From positions 53,907 to 89,704 of the forward strand of contig NZ_FNIZ01000019.1 of assembly GCF_900104185.1 (NCBI RefSeq): a stretch of 35,798 nucleotides of DNA, read 5' to 3'. The position numbers and the translations under genes are program-made. The stretch comes from Halobacillus aidingensis (lineage in GTDB: Bacteria; Bacillota; Bacilli; Bacillales; Halobacillaceae). The notes beneath the pieces are model-generated. The model worked only from the letters and a program-made list of their open reading frames with translations, was not told the DNA's origin and made no database searches. Of this stretch, positions 24,107-32,816 are shown piece by piece. Position 1 is the first letter of the stretch. Each line of letters starts with the position of its first letter.

Positions 24107-25193
24107 TTTGAAACAACTGACTATGCTGCAGCTTGTCGTCGTATTCATATCTTCAATGATTGGAATAGGCATCATCCTCATGCCTCGCGATCTAGCCAAG
24201 ACTGTAGATTCTCAGGACCTATGGCTGAGCATCATTTTTGGGGCCATCGCCGTTTCTGTCGTTTCCTGTATTTATGTAGCCCTGGCTGTCCGCTATCCCG
24301 GCCTCACTTTTTTCGAAATGACTACAACCATCATGGGCAAAATCATAGGCTACGTTTTCAACTTTTTATTCGCAGCCTACAGTCTCATCGTTGCAGCCTA
24401 TATATTAAGAGTGACCGCAGGCATCATAAAAAACTACCTGTTAGATACAACACCCTTGTATGTGGTCGTAGGAACATTTCTGCTCGTCAGCATGTATTTG
24501 ATCTATAACGGGGCCGGAGATATCGTCCGGTTTTTCCAACTCTATTTTCCCATCATGTTGGTCATGTTCATCGTTTTATGTTTATTGAGTATCAAAAACC
24601 TTGATATCAACAATGTACGCCCCATCCTGCAAAACAATATATGGGCGACGATCAGTGGAGCAAAAATCACCTTCTTTTCTTTTTTAGGCATGGAGCTTTT
24701 GTTGATCTTCGCCAAATTAATCAAAAAAAAGAAAACCAAACATCTGCTTGTTACGATGTGGACGAGCATCGGTTTGACCGCCCTCATTTATGTGGTTTTC
24801 CACATTATATCGATCGGAGTTCTTGGAGTAGAAGAACTGAAAGAAATCACGTTTCCGACGATTGAAATGGCAAAAAGCATAGAATTTCAAGGATTCTTTT
24901 TCGAACGATTTGAATTGATCTTTATATTCGGATGGTTGACGACGGCATTTACTTCCTTCACAGCTTATATGTACGCGTTGACTTTGGGGTTGAAAAATAT
25001 GTTTACACCCAGCCGGTGGTTCCTACCGATTGCTGGTGCACTGATTTTCGCTTTGACCTTATTTCCTGAAGGCCTTACGGAAGTCTTCCACTACTCGACC
25101 TACATCCAATTGATTTCGGTTGCAGCCATCGTCGTCTTACCCGCTCTTCTATTGATTGTATCTTTGATCAGGGGGAATACGTATGCCACGTAA
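24099..25193 (+). CDS. Spore germination permease-like B subunit (GerAB type)
   Basis: A 364-residue integral membrane protein of the GerAB/endospore germination permease family (amino-acid/polyamine transporter fold), with about ten hydrophobic helices. It starts LTMLQLVVVFISSMIGIGI, where the unwound first helix with SMIGIGI lines the germinant pocket in relatives. The start is TTG 24099, eight bases after AAAGGAGG; it overlaps the A subunit and its end overlaps the C subunit by 11 bases. This subunit usually determines germinant recognition; the ligand here is unknown. Confidence 0.94.
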   Translation: MSDLKQLTMLQLVVVFISSMIGIGIILMPRDLAKTVDSQDLWLSIIFGAIAVSVVSCIYVALAVRYPGLTFFEMTTTIMGKIIGYVFNFLFAAYSLIVAAYILRVTAGIIKNYLLDTTPLYVVVGTFLLVSMYLIYNGAGDIVRFFQLYFPIMLVMFIVLCLLSIKNLDINNVRPILQNNIWATISGAKITFFSFLGMELLLIFAKLIKKKKTKHLLVTMWTSIGLTALIYVVFHIISIGVLGVEELKEITFPTIEMAKSIEFQGFFFERFELIFIFGWLTTAFTSFTAYMYALTLGLKNMFTPSRWFLPIAGALIFALTLFPEGLTEVFHYSTYIQLISVAAIVVLPALLLIVSLIRGNTYAT

Positions 25194-26331
25194 AATCATT
25201 TTTCCAGGTTTGGTGATGCTCTTCGTATTGACTGGATGTTGGGATATTAAAGAAATTGAGGATGTTGGAATCATCACGGGCATGGGTCTTGATGTGGACG
25301 AAGAAAACGATGAACTGACGATGATCAACCAGTATGTCGTTCCTGGTAAAATCCCGACACAGCAAAGCAGTTCCCAGCAAAGTGTTCCTTATCAAAACAT
25401 TTCGCAATCCGGAAAAACCTTTTTTGAAATTATCCGGGATAACTCCTTGGAAAGTAATAGACCCCCCAATTATACGCACTTGAAATCAATTCTGGCTTCT
25501 ACGACATTATTTGAAAAAGAACGCGCAGACAAAGTGATTGACCTGTTCATCCGTGACCATGAATTCAGAAGGACAACTCCTGTATACCTGACCAGAGATC
25601 CTGTCCTTGATATCCTAAGTACTGATCCAGCAAAGGAATTTTTCCCGTCTATACAAATCAAGTCTCTCAGTGAAAATTCCAATAAAAATAATAAGAATCC
25701 AACAAATTTAACGATCGGTGACATGTCCCAATTGATTTCAGAAATGAAAAGCTTTCTAATTCCTGGAATTACATTAAATGAAGGAAAAATCAAATCATCA
25801 GGAGCAGCGATCATTGAAGCGGAGAGTTCAAAGTATGTAGGTTGGATCGATATTGAGGATATGGAAGGCGTCCGGTATATCCACAATACGGTGCAGGGCG
25901 GTTTCCTATATTTAGACGAAGAAGTGATTGATGACGGACCAATTGCACTTGAAATCAAAGGTTCGAAAACGAAATTCAAGACAAAAGTGAGCGGCGATGA
26001 ACCGGAGATGACGTTTCAGATTAAGACATCCACGGTACTGGCGGAAGACTGGGGAACGGGAAGAAATGTTTATAATAAAGGATGGAAAAAAGAGATTGAA
26101 GATGCGGCGAACAAAGTCATCCAAGAAAAAGTGGAGCGGGTGCTGAAACTCGCCCAGCAGGAATACCAAATCGATTTTCTCAATGTATCCAAATGGGTAC
26201 ATATCCACGAACCGAGGTATTGGAAAGAACATGAAAAAGAATGGAGCGAGATTTTTCCTGACATGACTTTCAAGGTGGAAGTGACGACCGAAATCACAGA
26301 CTTCGGCACCCAGAACTTCAATACAGAATAA
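25183..26331 (+). CDS. Spore germination lipoprotein C subunit (GerAC type)
   Basis: A 382-residue lipoprotein. The signal peptide ends in the lipobox LTGC with C19 as lipidated residue. CWDIKEIEDVGIITGMGLD is the hallmark start of mature GerAC proteins. Three mixed domains follow, including the C-terminal segment KVIQEKVERVLKLAQQEYQIDFLNV. AGGGGGAA is just before the ATG, inside the B gene. With A and B it completes a single tricistronic receptor; there is no D subunit gene. Confidence 0.94.
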   Translation: MPRKIIFPGLVMLFVLTGCWDIKEIEDVGIITGMGLDVDEENDELTMINQYVVPGKIPTQQSSSQQSVPYQNISQSGKTFFEIIRDNSLESNRPPNYTHLKSILASTTLFEKERADKVIDLFIRDHEFRRTTPVYLTRDPVLDILSTDPAKEFFPSIQIKSLSENSNKNNKNPTNLTIGDMSQLISEMKSFLIPGITLNEGKIKSSGAAIIEAESSKYVGWIDIEDMEGVRYIHNTVQGGFLYLDEEVIDDGPIALEIKGSKTKFKTKVSGDEPEMTFQIKTSTVLAEDWGTGRNVYNKGWKKEIEDAANKVIQEKVERVLKLAQQEYQIDFLNVSKWVHIHEPRYWKEHEKEWSEIFPDMTFKVEVTTEITDFGTQNFNTE

Positions 26332-26356
26332 AGTGGAGGTTTCCCCTCCACTTTAT
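26328..26356. terminator. Bidirectional terminator after ger operon
   Basis: A 12-bp stem ATAAAGTGGAGG/CCTCCACTTTAT with a five-base loop overlaps the stop codons of both convergent genes. Confidence 0.85.
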
Positions 26357-27367
26357 TTACTTCACGAACAGTTCTTCGACCCCTTTTATGACCTTGAAAG
26401 CCCCCGAACTATGATTGGAACAAACCGTTACCATCCATTGATCCTCTGGATAAACGCATGAATGGAAACTGACACCAGGATCATAGCCCATCACATGATA
26501 AACTGTCTTTTTGTTAACATCATCCAACCAAAGTCCATACCCATGTGAAAGGCCGTCTTTAACTTTTACGTGTTTGGTTAACAACCGTTCAACTTGATCT
26601 TCACCCAAAAGTTTTCCATTCAACAAAGCTCCCCAAAAGCCAATCATATCGGGCCCTGTTACGTACGCTCCCCCATCGGCTCCTCCGATGACCGGAACAG
26701 CATACACATTCGACTTTAGAGAACCATCTTTTTCTATGTAACCGAGAGCAGTGTTCTCTGGCAATTGATCCAAACGGAAATAACCGGAATCCTGCATACC
26801 TGCAGCGTTGAAGATATTCTCTGTTACGTACTCTGTAAAAGGCTTGTTAGCGACTGCTTCAACAACCAAACCTAAAACGATGAACCCTGCATTATTGTAG
26901 TGGAATTTCTCTCCCGGTTCGAACATCTTCTTTTTATCACTGAACATAGGCACAAAATCCTCGAGCTTCTCCATCTTGTACATCGGTCTCTCTTCCCACA
27001 GTTCCGAAAAGTCGTCCATGACCGATTCATCAAAGTAATCAGGGATCCCTGACGTGTGCGTCAACAAATGGTGGATGGTTACACGTTCATCAATACAAGG
27101 AAGGCACAACTCCAACAACTGATGGACAGGAGTATCGTAAGCAAACTTCTCTTGTTCAACGAGTTGAGCGATGGCGGCAGCTGTGAATAACTTGCTTCCA
27201 GAGGCGATTCCGAATTTCGTATCCTTTTGATTAGGCAGCTTTTCTGAAAAGTTTCTATAACCAAATCCTTTTGAATAGACGACTTCTTCTCCTTGTTTAA
27301 CAACAACCGAACCTGAAAAACCTTCTTTTTCTACTATTTCCCGAATCTTGGCATCCAATCTCTCCAT
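26357..27367 (-). CDS. Beta-lactamase-fold serine hydrolase
   Basis: A 336-residue class C beta-lactamase/PBP4*-type protein (Pfam Beta-lactamase family). The SxxK motif is S56-G-S-K59 in GIASGSKLF; the YxN motif is Y157-N-N159 (HYNNAGF); LLTHTSGIPDYF is the family's conserved turn. Near the C-terminus YHVMGYDPG stands in for the K[ST]G-type motif. No signal peptide is seen, so it is probably cytoplasmic and more likely an esterase or peptidase than a resistance enzyme. Convergent with the ger operon. Confidence 0.88.
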   Translation of the reverse strand: MERLDAKIREIVEKEGFSGSVVVKQGEEVVYSKGFGYRNFSEKLPNQKDTKFGIASGSKLFTAAAIAQLVEQEKFAYDTPVHQLLELCLPCIDERVTIHHLLTHTSGIPDYFDESVMDDFSELWEERPMYKMEKLEDFVPMFSDKKKMFEPGEKFHYNNAGFIVLGLVVEAVANKPFTEYVTENIFNAAGMQDSGYFRLDQLPENTALGYIEKDGSLKSNVYAVPVIGGADGGAYVTGPDMIGFWGALLNGKLLGEDQVERLLTKHVKVKDGLSHGYGLWLDDVNKKTVYHVMGYDPGVSFHSCVYPEDQWMVTVCSNHSSGAFKVIKGVEELFVK

Positions 27368-27472
27368 CTCCTTCTCTATTCGTTCTCGTTAATATACGTT
27401 CGAGCTGTCTTCCCCTTTTTGTTTTACTTAGCAGGTGTAAGGAAACTAGTATTGTAAAAAGGAGTCATTCTT

Positions 27473-27664
27473 ATGGAAGTACTAGCTGTTGTTTTAATCA
27501 CTCTCGGAATCATAGCTGTCCGAGTGATCAGCTTTTTTTATCCTGATTGGAAAGCAATAAAAGGCGAGCCTTTGTCGGAACGTAAACGTCTGGGCTACAG
27601 CCTTTTAGGAATTGGCATCTTACTTCTCATGTATCTACTAAGTCAATTCATCATCAGAATATAG
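27473..27664 (+). CDS. Small two-helix membrane protein
   Basis: A 63-residue protein with helices at about 3-22 and 43-61 and a basic, polar loop between (PDWKAIKGEPLSERKR). AAGGAG lies nine bases before the ATG. It is divergent from the beta-lactamase-fold gene. No family recognised. Confidence 0.7.
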   Translation: MEVLAVVLITLGIIAVRVISFFYPDWKAIKGEPLSERKRLGYSLLGIGILLLMYLLSQFIIRI

Positions 27665-27722
27665 ACAGGCTGCTTTTACTAAGCCCTTACACCTTAACCA
27701 TGTAATGAATAACACATGAGTG

Positions 27723-28553
27723 TTATGCAATCGGAAAAATGTAAACAAAATAATTTGAAAAGTGCTCTAATCCTATATTTCCAGCAATGGCATTCGAAGG
27801 TTTATTTGTCGCCTCACAATCCCAGTATGGAATTATCCCTTTATTTACACAGTCTTCCACAAAACAACAGGCTGCCTTCTGGCCCACTTTCTCCCCCTGA
27901 TGATCCTCCAGCGTTTCTATATCTATACCGTGCACATTTTCAGCTACAAATCCTGAAAAACATAAGCTCACAATTTTGTTTTGATAAACGATCCCGTAAC
28001 CCAGCCCCCTTTGAAAAAACTCCTTAGGAGAAGTCCAGAATTCTAATATTTTGGATCGTAAAAATTCTATATTTTCCAGAGAACTGTCCGTATTGTCATA
28101 AAGTTCTTTATTCATTTGAAATGCTTGATAATCATCACTAATCGAAGGGGCATTGTGGTCTTTCCTATGACTTTTCTCAAACTTATAAACGTTCTGATTT
28201 GATTTCTGCATGCTGCGATGTTCAAAGACTCTCTCTATCGTCTTCTCCCATCTGGGATGATGGCCAATAGCAATAAAATTATTTATCTTCAGCTTCCTCG
28301 CTTCTGGAAAAATCACCTGATCGATAAAATCATTGATATGGTTATTAAACCTCTCATTTTCTTCATCTCCTATAAAGAAAAAACCATCATGATTCCCCAA
28401 CCAGATCAGTCCTGTTTTAGGAGAAGTGGTATCATCTACAAAAATTCGCCCCGGGTTATTCCCTTTGATTACCGCTTTAACTTCTAAATGACCCTCTTCA
28501 TTTATTAACTTTGTGCATTTAAAGAATTCGGTTTTATCAAGTTCACCAATCAT
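27723..28553 (-). CDS. GNAT acetyltransferase, ZmaR-like (PF12746 type)
   Basis: A 276-residue protein resembling the zwittermicin-resistance acetyltransferase group. The C-terminal half has VSLCFSGFVAENVHGIDIET, then LEDHQGEKVGQKAACCFVEDC (acetyl-CoA site) and IPYWDCEATNKPSNAIAGNIG, where NxxSxxxAxxxG is the family signature. I choose ATG 28553, with GGGAGA seven bases upstream; the frame is open to an ATG at 28586 with no good ribosome site. It follows the APH-fold kinase gene on the same strand. Substrate unknown. Confidence 0.82.
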   Translation of the reverse strand: MIGELDKTEFFKCTKLINEEGHLEVKAVIKGNNPGRIFVDDTTSPKTGLIWLGNHDGFFFIGDEENERFNNHINDFIDQVIFPEARKLKINNFIAIGHHPRWEKTIERVFEHRSMQKSNQNVYKFEKSHRKDHNAPSISDDYQAFQMNKELYDNTDSSLENIEFLRSKILEFWTSPKEFFQRGLGYGIVYQNKIVSLCFSGFVAENVHGIDIETLEDHQGEKVGQKAACCFVEDCVNKGIIPYWDCEATNKPSNAIAGNIGLEHFSNYFVYIFPIA

Positions 28554-28733
28554 TTTTGACTCTCCCATCGGAATGACATGATTCATTCAATGATCCCAGC
28601 CTCTCACTACATTTCTTATTAAATATCAAAATATGTAGTAACCCTTTTGCAATAGTCCATGCTTGGCCAAGACTCGTATTGAAATCATAATAAACTTTGA
28701 AGCTGTAAGTGCATAGTGCATACGACAAGTTCA

Positions 28734-29756
28734 TTAAACATCCTGCTCATTACTAAGCCAATCACGTAGTATGGGGAGTGAATTTTCATATTGTTGAAGT
28801 TCCATTATTGTTTCCGTTACTTGAACAGATCCTAGCTTTTGTTCATCTTCATCTGAACATTCCATTTTCAAAGACCGTTTTAAATTGTATTCGAGCCAAC
28901 CTAACTTCCCTAAATATCCAGTTTCTAGTACCCGTTCCCAATCTGCACAAAGTTCGACGGAATTCTTTATATACCCCTCTATAAAAGCCAAGAACCGACT
29001 TTTATTTATGTTCCCCCTTCCATCCGTTGACCAATAAGTTGCCGTTTCTATTAAATCTTGCATAGGAGTGATGTATCCAGCTGACTCCCAATCAATGACT
29101 ACAGGGCTGCCTTGGTGCCACATCACATTCTTCGGATCTAAGTCCCTATGACTAATCACTATTTCTGATGATAGCACATCCGCTGCTTTCTTTGATTTAG
29201 ACTCCCACTCATAAAGTTTATCAATATTTCGTTTCAATAAGGTTACCCATTCAGCACTCGCCTGTTGACCTTTCTCCAAATAACTATGCCACTCTATAAA
29301 GTGACCATTATTTATTCCACCATATTCAATATTGAGCTCTTCAAAGTTCACTTTATGAATATCGGCAAGTATTGAACCTATTTTCTTACTATGTGTAGTC
29401 CTAATCTCTATGTGTTTCAGACTCCGGCCTTTTATCCAATCAAACACCATGTAGAATTGATTATCGGTTTCATTAACAATCCTACCGTTTATGACATTAG
29501 CTGGTAGAGCGGGTATGTGATTAGACACAAGGTTTGAAATTTTCTCAGAGTTCATATAATTCTTCATTGCTTCTGGTCTTTTCATTATTTCGGGATTTAA
29601 TATTTTCACCGCATAGTTACCTTTTGTAGTTTTCACAAGGTACATCCTGTGTAAAAGTCCCCCTGTTAGAGTTTCAGGAGAAGAGACTAATTTTCCTAGA
29701 TCAGCATGAAAACATAACCTTTGCCATTGAACATCACTTTGTCTGCGACTCATCAT
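28734..29756 (-). CDS. APH-fold phosphotransferase
   Basis: A 340-residue aminoglycoside phosphotransferase/choline kinase-like protein. The kinase core is intact: an N-lobe lysine in YAVKILNPE, the catalytic loop ISHRDLDPKNVMWH and the metal-binding VIDWESAG. I use the ATG at 29756, since AAAGGTGG is just upstream; a GTG at 29765 overlaps that site. It precedes the ZmaR-like acetyltransferase gene on the same strand, a pairing that would suit modification of an antibiotic or of an intracellular metabolite, but the substrate is not identifiable from sequence. Confidence 0.85.
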   Translation of the reverse strand: MMSRRQSDVQWQRLCFHADLGKLVSSPETLTGGLLHRMYLVKTTKGNYAVKILNPEIMKRPEAMKNYMNSEKISNLVSNHIPALPANVINGRIVNETDNQFYMVFDWIKGRSLKHIEIRTTHSKKIGSILADIHKVNFEELNIEYGGINNGHFIEWHSYLEKGQQASAEWVTLLKRNIDKLYEWESKSKKAADVLSSEIVISHRDLDPKNVMWHQGSPVVIDWESAGYITPMQDLIETATYWSTDGRGNINKSRFLAFIEGYIKNSVELCADWERVLETGYLGKLGWLEYNLKRSLKMECSDEDEQKLGSVQVTETIMELQQYENSLPILRDWLSNEQDV

Positions 29757-29790
29757 CGGGTCCACCTTTATACGGATTCATAAAAGCTTT

Positions 29791-29823
29791 AAAAATGGAA
29801 GGCCATACCTATGACCTTCCATT
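29791..29823 (-). terminator. Terminator of SecD-P1-like lipoprotein gene
   Basis: A 9-bp stem AATGGAAGG/CCTTCCATT with a 12-base loop; the minus strand ends in a five-T run. Confidence 0.7.
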
Positions 29824-29841
29824 CATTCTAGTTAGAGACTA

Positions 29842-30210
29842 TTAGTTGATATAATCTACAAATTGCTCTGCTTCTTCTCTCGTATAATCACCAGCAATTT
29901 GCATGGAATCACGATCGATGACTTTTCGAATAGTTGGAGAGGCTATTTTCTCATCTCCTAAATAAATATACACCTTCTCATTGAGGTGATTCTCTGTCAT
30001 CTCTTTAGGTGTATCACTATTCTTGAAGTTTACATTCACAAGTACACGGTTTTGACCCTCTTGAATACTTGCTTCTTCAAAATCCGAGGAAGACACTATA
30101 ACATTTCCTTCCTGATCTTGAATGGATACATCGTTGAACTCGTGATTGACATTTTGCTGACAGCCAATGAGCAGAAAAAGCGCTGCCAATGCTGATACAA
30201 TCAGCTTCAT
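29842..30210 (-). CDS. Small lipoprotein with SecD P1-like domain
   Basis: A 122-residue lipoprotein. The signal peptide ends LLIGC with C17 as the lipidation site. Residues 52-122 resemble the first periplasmic (P1) domain of SecD/SecDF: VYIYLGDEKIASPTIRKVI (80-98) matches the 'iflDgevvsaPvi..I' strand-turn, and QIAGDYTREEAEQFVDYI (104-121) matches the 'qItG.ft.eeA..l' end. There is no membrane transport domain. GGGAGGG lies five bases before the ATG. Monocistronic with its own terminator. The P1 similarity is by eye; function unknown. Confidence 0.72.
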   Translation of the reverse strand: MKLIVSALAALFLLIGCQQNVNHEFNDVSIQDQEGNVIVSSSDFEEASIQEGQNRVLVNVNFKNSDTPKEMTENHLNEKVYIYLGDEKIASPTIRKVIDRDSMQIAGDYTREEAEQFVDYIN

Positions 30211-30370
30211 TCTATCCCTCCCTTCATAATAGGATCGTTACGGAATTCTAGTTATCTATACGGATGATCCTGGGTGAAGTTTCAAACAAAGTATAAAAAT
30301 TACAGACATTTCCGCTCCTCTTGCTCTATCCGACGATTCTAAATGGAAATTTCGTTTTTGTCTTGCAGGC

Positions 30371-30409
30371 AATTTCAGAAAAATTCAGCCTGAACTTTTT
30401 CTGAAAATT
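30371..30409. repeat. AT-rich near-perfect palindrome
   Basis: AATTTCAGAAAAATTCAG is followed after two bases by TGAACTTTTTCTGAAAATT, giving about 17 paired positions with a one-base bulge. It lies between the divergent lipoprotein gene and the riboswitch unit. It could be an operator or a cruciform; the flanking T-run needed for a terminator is missing. Confidence 0.5.
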
Positions 30410-30560
30410 CCATTGATTCTTACTTCATTTTCCTGTATTGTAAATCGCAAGCGAAATATTAAAATCTAATTTTCAACATGAATGTTCAATTGGGTCCCTG
30501 ATCGAGGCATACGTCTTTCGTAAAGGGCGCAACTGTTTTTCTAAAACCACATAAGAATAA

Positions 30561-30717
30561 AACTTATCCAGAGAGGTGTAGGGACTGGCCCTTTGATACC
30601 TCAGCAACCAGCCATTGGCACGGTGCTAACTCCAGAAGGTAGTAGTGATACCTTGAAGATAAGGAGACTCTTTATACATAAAGGACCCCCTTATCCAAGG
30701 AGGTCCTTTATTTTTTT
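30561..30717 (+). promoter_or_regulatory. SAM-I (S-box) riboswitch with terminator
   Basis: P1 is CTTATC (30563-30568) with GATAAG (30658-30663). Between them are CAGAGAGGTG, AGGGACTGGCCC, GATACCTCAGCAACC, CACGGTGCTAA and TCCAGAAGG, the standard S-box core in order. The terminator is ATAAAGGACC (30678-30687) with GGTCCTTTAT (30702-30711) and a seven-T tail. An antiterminator is also visible: GATAAGG (30658-30664) can pair with CCTTATC (30689-30695), so SAM binding frees the terminator. It controls the homocysteine S-methyltransferase gene. Confidence 0.95.
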
Positions 30718-30845
30718 GAAGAAGAATGACCGTGGGGCGCAATAGGATTCAAACAATTCCAGCCCATATCAGATTGAAAGTCAGCGTGTCTCTGTAAAAA
30801 GGGCATTGCTTTCTTATAAATGAATGACTCTTAAAAAAGGAAAGG

Positions 30846-31907
30846 TTGTGGAATGAAATGAAACGATCATTAGAACAAAGATTACAGGATGGACCCGTTA
30901 TTTGTGGAGAAGGCTACTTATTTGAATTGGAGCGCCGCGGCTATTTACAGGCCGGATCCTTTGTACCTGAAGTAGCCCTGGATAACCCCCAGGCACTAAA
31001 ACAGACGTATCGTGACTATATGCTTGCAGGCTCCGACGTCGTCTTAGCCTTTACCTATAACGGCCACCGCGAAAAAATGAGAATCATTGGCAAAGAGGAT
31101 TTGTTAGAGCCGCTTAACCGTCAGGCCATCCGTCTAGCCAAAGAGGTTGCCGAGGAACACCCTGAGGAGGAAGCACTCGTAGCTGGGAACGTTTCCAACA
31201 CGAACCTGTTCAACCCGGATGATCCGGAAGCAGTTGAAAAAACGAGGAGCATGTTTGCGGAGATGATCGGCTGGTGTAAGGAAGAAGGCGTAGACTTTGT
31301 GAACGGCGAAACCTTCTATTACTATGAAGAAGCACTGATTGCTCTCGAAGAAATCCAAAAACAAGATCTCCCTGCTGTAATCACATTCGGTCTGATGGGC
31401 GAAAACATTCTGCGAGATGGCTACGAAGTAGAAGAAGCCTGCCGCTTATTAGAAGAAAAAGGCGCTCTTGTAGTAGGGATGAATTGCTTCCGCGGACCAG
31501 CGACAATGCAGCCGTATGTAGAGAAAATCCGTAATACGGTGGACGGCTATGTAGGTGCCCTCCCTATTCCTTACCGCACGACGGAAGAACATCCTACCTT
31601 CTTCAACCTGCCGGACGGAGGCTGTGCTTGTACACTTCCAACGGAAACAACGTTCCCAACGTCCCTGGATCCACTCTACACGAACAGGTATGAGCTTGCA
31701 GAGTGGGCTAAAGAAGCGCACAGCATTGGTGTAAACTACCTCGGACTCTGCTGTGGAGCTTCTCCTGCTATGCTTCGTGAAGTGGCAGAAACCGTCGGCC
31801 GTACAGCTGTAAACTCCACGTATTCTCCAGATATGAAGAAACACTTCCTGTTCGGCAGTGACGACACGCTGCAGGATCACATTACAAATTATAAGACGAA
31901 AGCATAA
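30846..31907 (+). CDS. Homocysteine S-methyltransferase family protein
   Basis: A zinc methyltransferase that makes methionine from homocysteine and a methyl donor. The zinc cysteines are C214 (VGMNCFRGP) and C302-C303 (GLCCGASP). The family entry GPVICGEGYLFELERRG is present, and the TIM-barrel segment MGENILRDGYEVEEA follows. Its 353-residue length fits the BHMT/HMT group without a cobalamin domain, so the donor is likely S-methylmethionine, SAM or betaine. The TTG at 30846 and the ATG at 30858 are both possible starts; neither has a decisive ribosome site. Control by the upstream SAM riboswitch supports a role in methionine supply. Confidence 0.92.
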   Translation: MWNEMKRSLEQRLQDGPVICGEGYLFELERRGYLQAGSFVPEVALDNPQALKQTYRDYMLAGSDVVLAFTYNGHREKMRIIGKEDLLEPLNRQAIRLAKEVAEEHPEEEALVAGNVSNTNLFNPDDPEAVEKTRSMFAEMIGWCKEEGVDFVNGETFYYYEEALIALEEIQKQDLPAVITFGLMGENILRDGYEVEEACRLLEEKGALVVGMNCFRGPATMQPYVEKIRNTVDGYVGALPIPYRTTEEHPTFFNLPDGGCACTLPTETTFPTSLDPLYTNRYELAEWAKEAHSIGVNYLGLCCGASPAMLREVAETVGRTAVNSTYSPDMKKHFLFGSDDTLQDHITNYKTKA

Positions 31908-31911
31908 CTCA

Positions 31912-31941
31912 AACGCCTGTCCCAAAATAAGGACAGGCGTT
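31912..31941 (+). terminator. Terminator of methyltransferase gene
   Basis: An 11-bp stem AACGCCTGTCC/GGACAGGCGTT with an eight-base loop; the T-tract is short. Confidence 0.75.
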
Positions 31942-32391
31942 ATTCATAGATTTTTTCGAGCGTGGCAGGTATCGGTATCTTTTATTGAAATAATCGAAAT
32001 CAAGATAGACCAGTGATCCCTCCTATACTCTGGATTTAGAGTCATATTCAGGGTAGTCACTATACTTATGTAATAAGGATGATTGCTCTTTTATGCAATA
32101 GGTAAGTGCTTGAAGTTACCGCCGGGCTTTTCGCCTGCTGCAGCCAAGGGAAAACCTCTTATTACTCCTACACTACGAACCTAAACTAATCTAAGCTCTG
32201 TTCTTTGGGGAATATTCACATACGATTCAACAAAAATAATGATACGAGGAATTGAGGCAGTTTATACAAATTGGTTCAAAATACCACTTGAAGAGGAAAA
32301 GGAGAGGGTTTTGGAGTATGAGTAGATAAAGAAAAGGATTCGAGAGGAAAGCAATTTTAAAGAAAAAAATAAGGATTGGAATAGTAAAAAT
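31942..32391. other. Non-coding stretch with possible gene remnant
   Basis: No intact gene. Between about 32195 and 32390 one plus-strand frame reads protein-like on both sides of an in-frame TAG (ending LEEEKERVLEYE, then IKKRIREESNFKEKNKDW), without a ribosome site. It may be a decayed fragment. An inverted repeat GGTAA/TTACC lies at about 32100-32120. Confidence 0.3.
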
Positions 32392-32721
32392 CTATTTAAT
32401 TCGCTGATTGATACGATCCAATCCTTCTACTTTCGCTTTTTCTACATTCAATTCCCTTTTTAATAAAACATTTTCTGCTGTCATCCCTGCTAATATAGAA
32501 ACTCCAATAAGCGTTCTTAATGCGTCTGGCTCAGAGATTATATAGGTAACGGCGAAAACTGAAGCTGCCGCCCCAATAAGGAAGTCAGCCAGGAATCCTA
32601 AATAAATCCCCTTGGGACGTGCTCTTTTTTTAGGGAAGATCAACACTTTTCCATTTCTCATTAAATGAGAGACAATGCCTGTCATCCCTCCAATACACCC
32701 AGCAAGAATTAGCGTATTCAT
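32392..32721 (-). CDS. Small membrane protein, DUF4257-like
   Basis: A 109-residue protein with three hydrophobic segments (about 2-20, 41-62 and 69-86) and a charged coiled C-terminal tail (LLKRELNVEKAKVEGLDRIN). The pattern GGMTGIVSHLMRNGKVLIFPKK, then a glycine-rich second helix, is that of DUF4257 proteins in Bacillus; I assign it tentatively. GGGGGAAAA precedes the ATG. A large hairpin with a T-run ends only about 20 bases before the start codon, which suggests regulation by attenuation. Confidence 0.72.
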   Translation of the reverse strand: MNTLILAGCIGGMTGIVSHLMRNGKVLIFPKKRARPKGIYLGFLADFLIGAAASVFAVTYIISEPDALRTLIGVSILAGMTAENVLLKRELNVEKAKVEGLDRINQRIK

Positions 32722-32741
32722 AAGAAATTTTCCCCCTAGAC

Positions 32742-32816
32742 TAAAAAAAGCGGCAGTTGGTAGAAACTTAGAAACATACGCTACTATGCACTAAATCCTC
32801 AACCAAGCTCGCCGCT
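32742..32816 (-). terminator. Large structured hairpin with T-run, candidate attenuator
   Basis: Read on the minus strand, four nested helices stack: AGCGGC with GCCGCT (ends 32816 and 32749), TTGGT with ACCAA, ATTTAG with CTAAGT, and GCATA with TATGT around a small apex. The outer helix runs straight into seven T residues (32749-32743). It ends about 20 bases before the DUF4257-like start codon, the position expected of a leader attenuator, or it is the end of a small RNA. Confidence 0.65.

Noticed and set aside
28543-28734. 63-codon minus-strand frame whose ATG overlaps the APH-fold gene stop
   Set aside because: The TAATG overlap is suggestive, but the ribosome site is poor, the product has no recognisable pattern and it runs into the start of the acetyltransferase gene.
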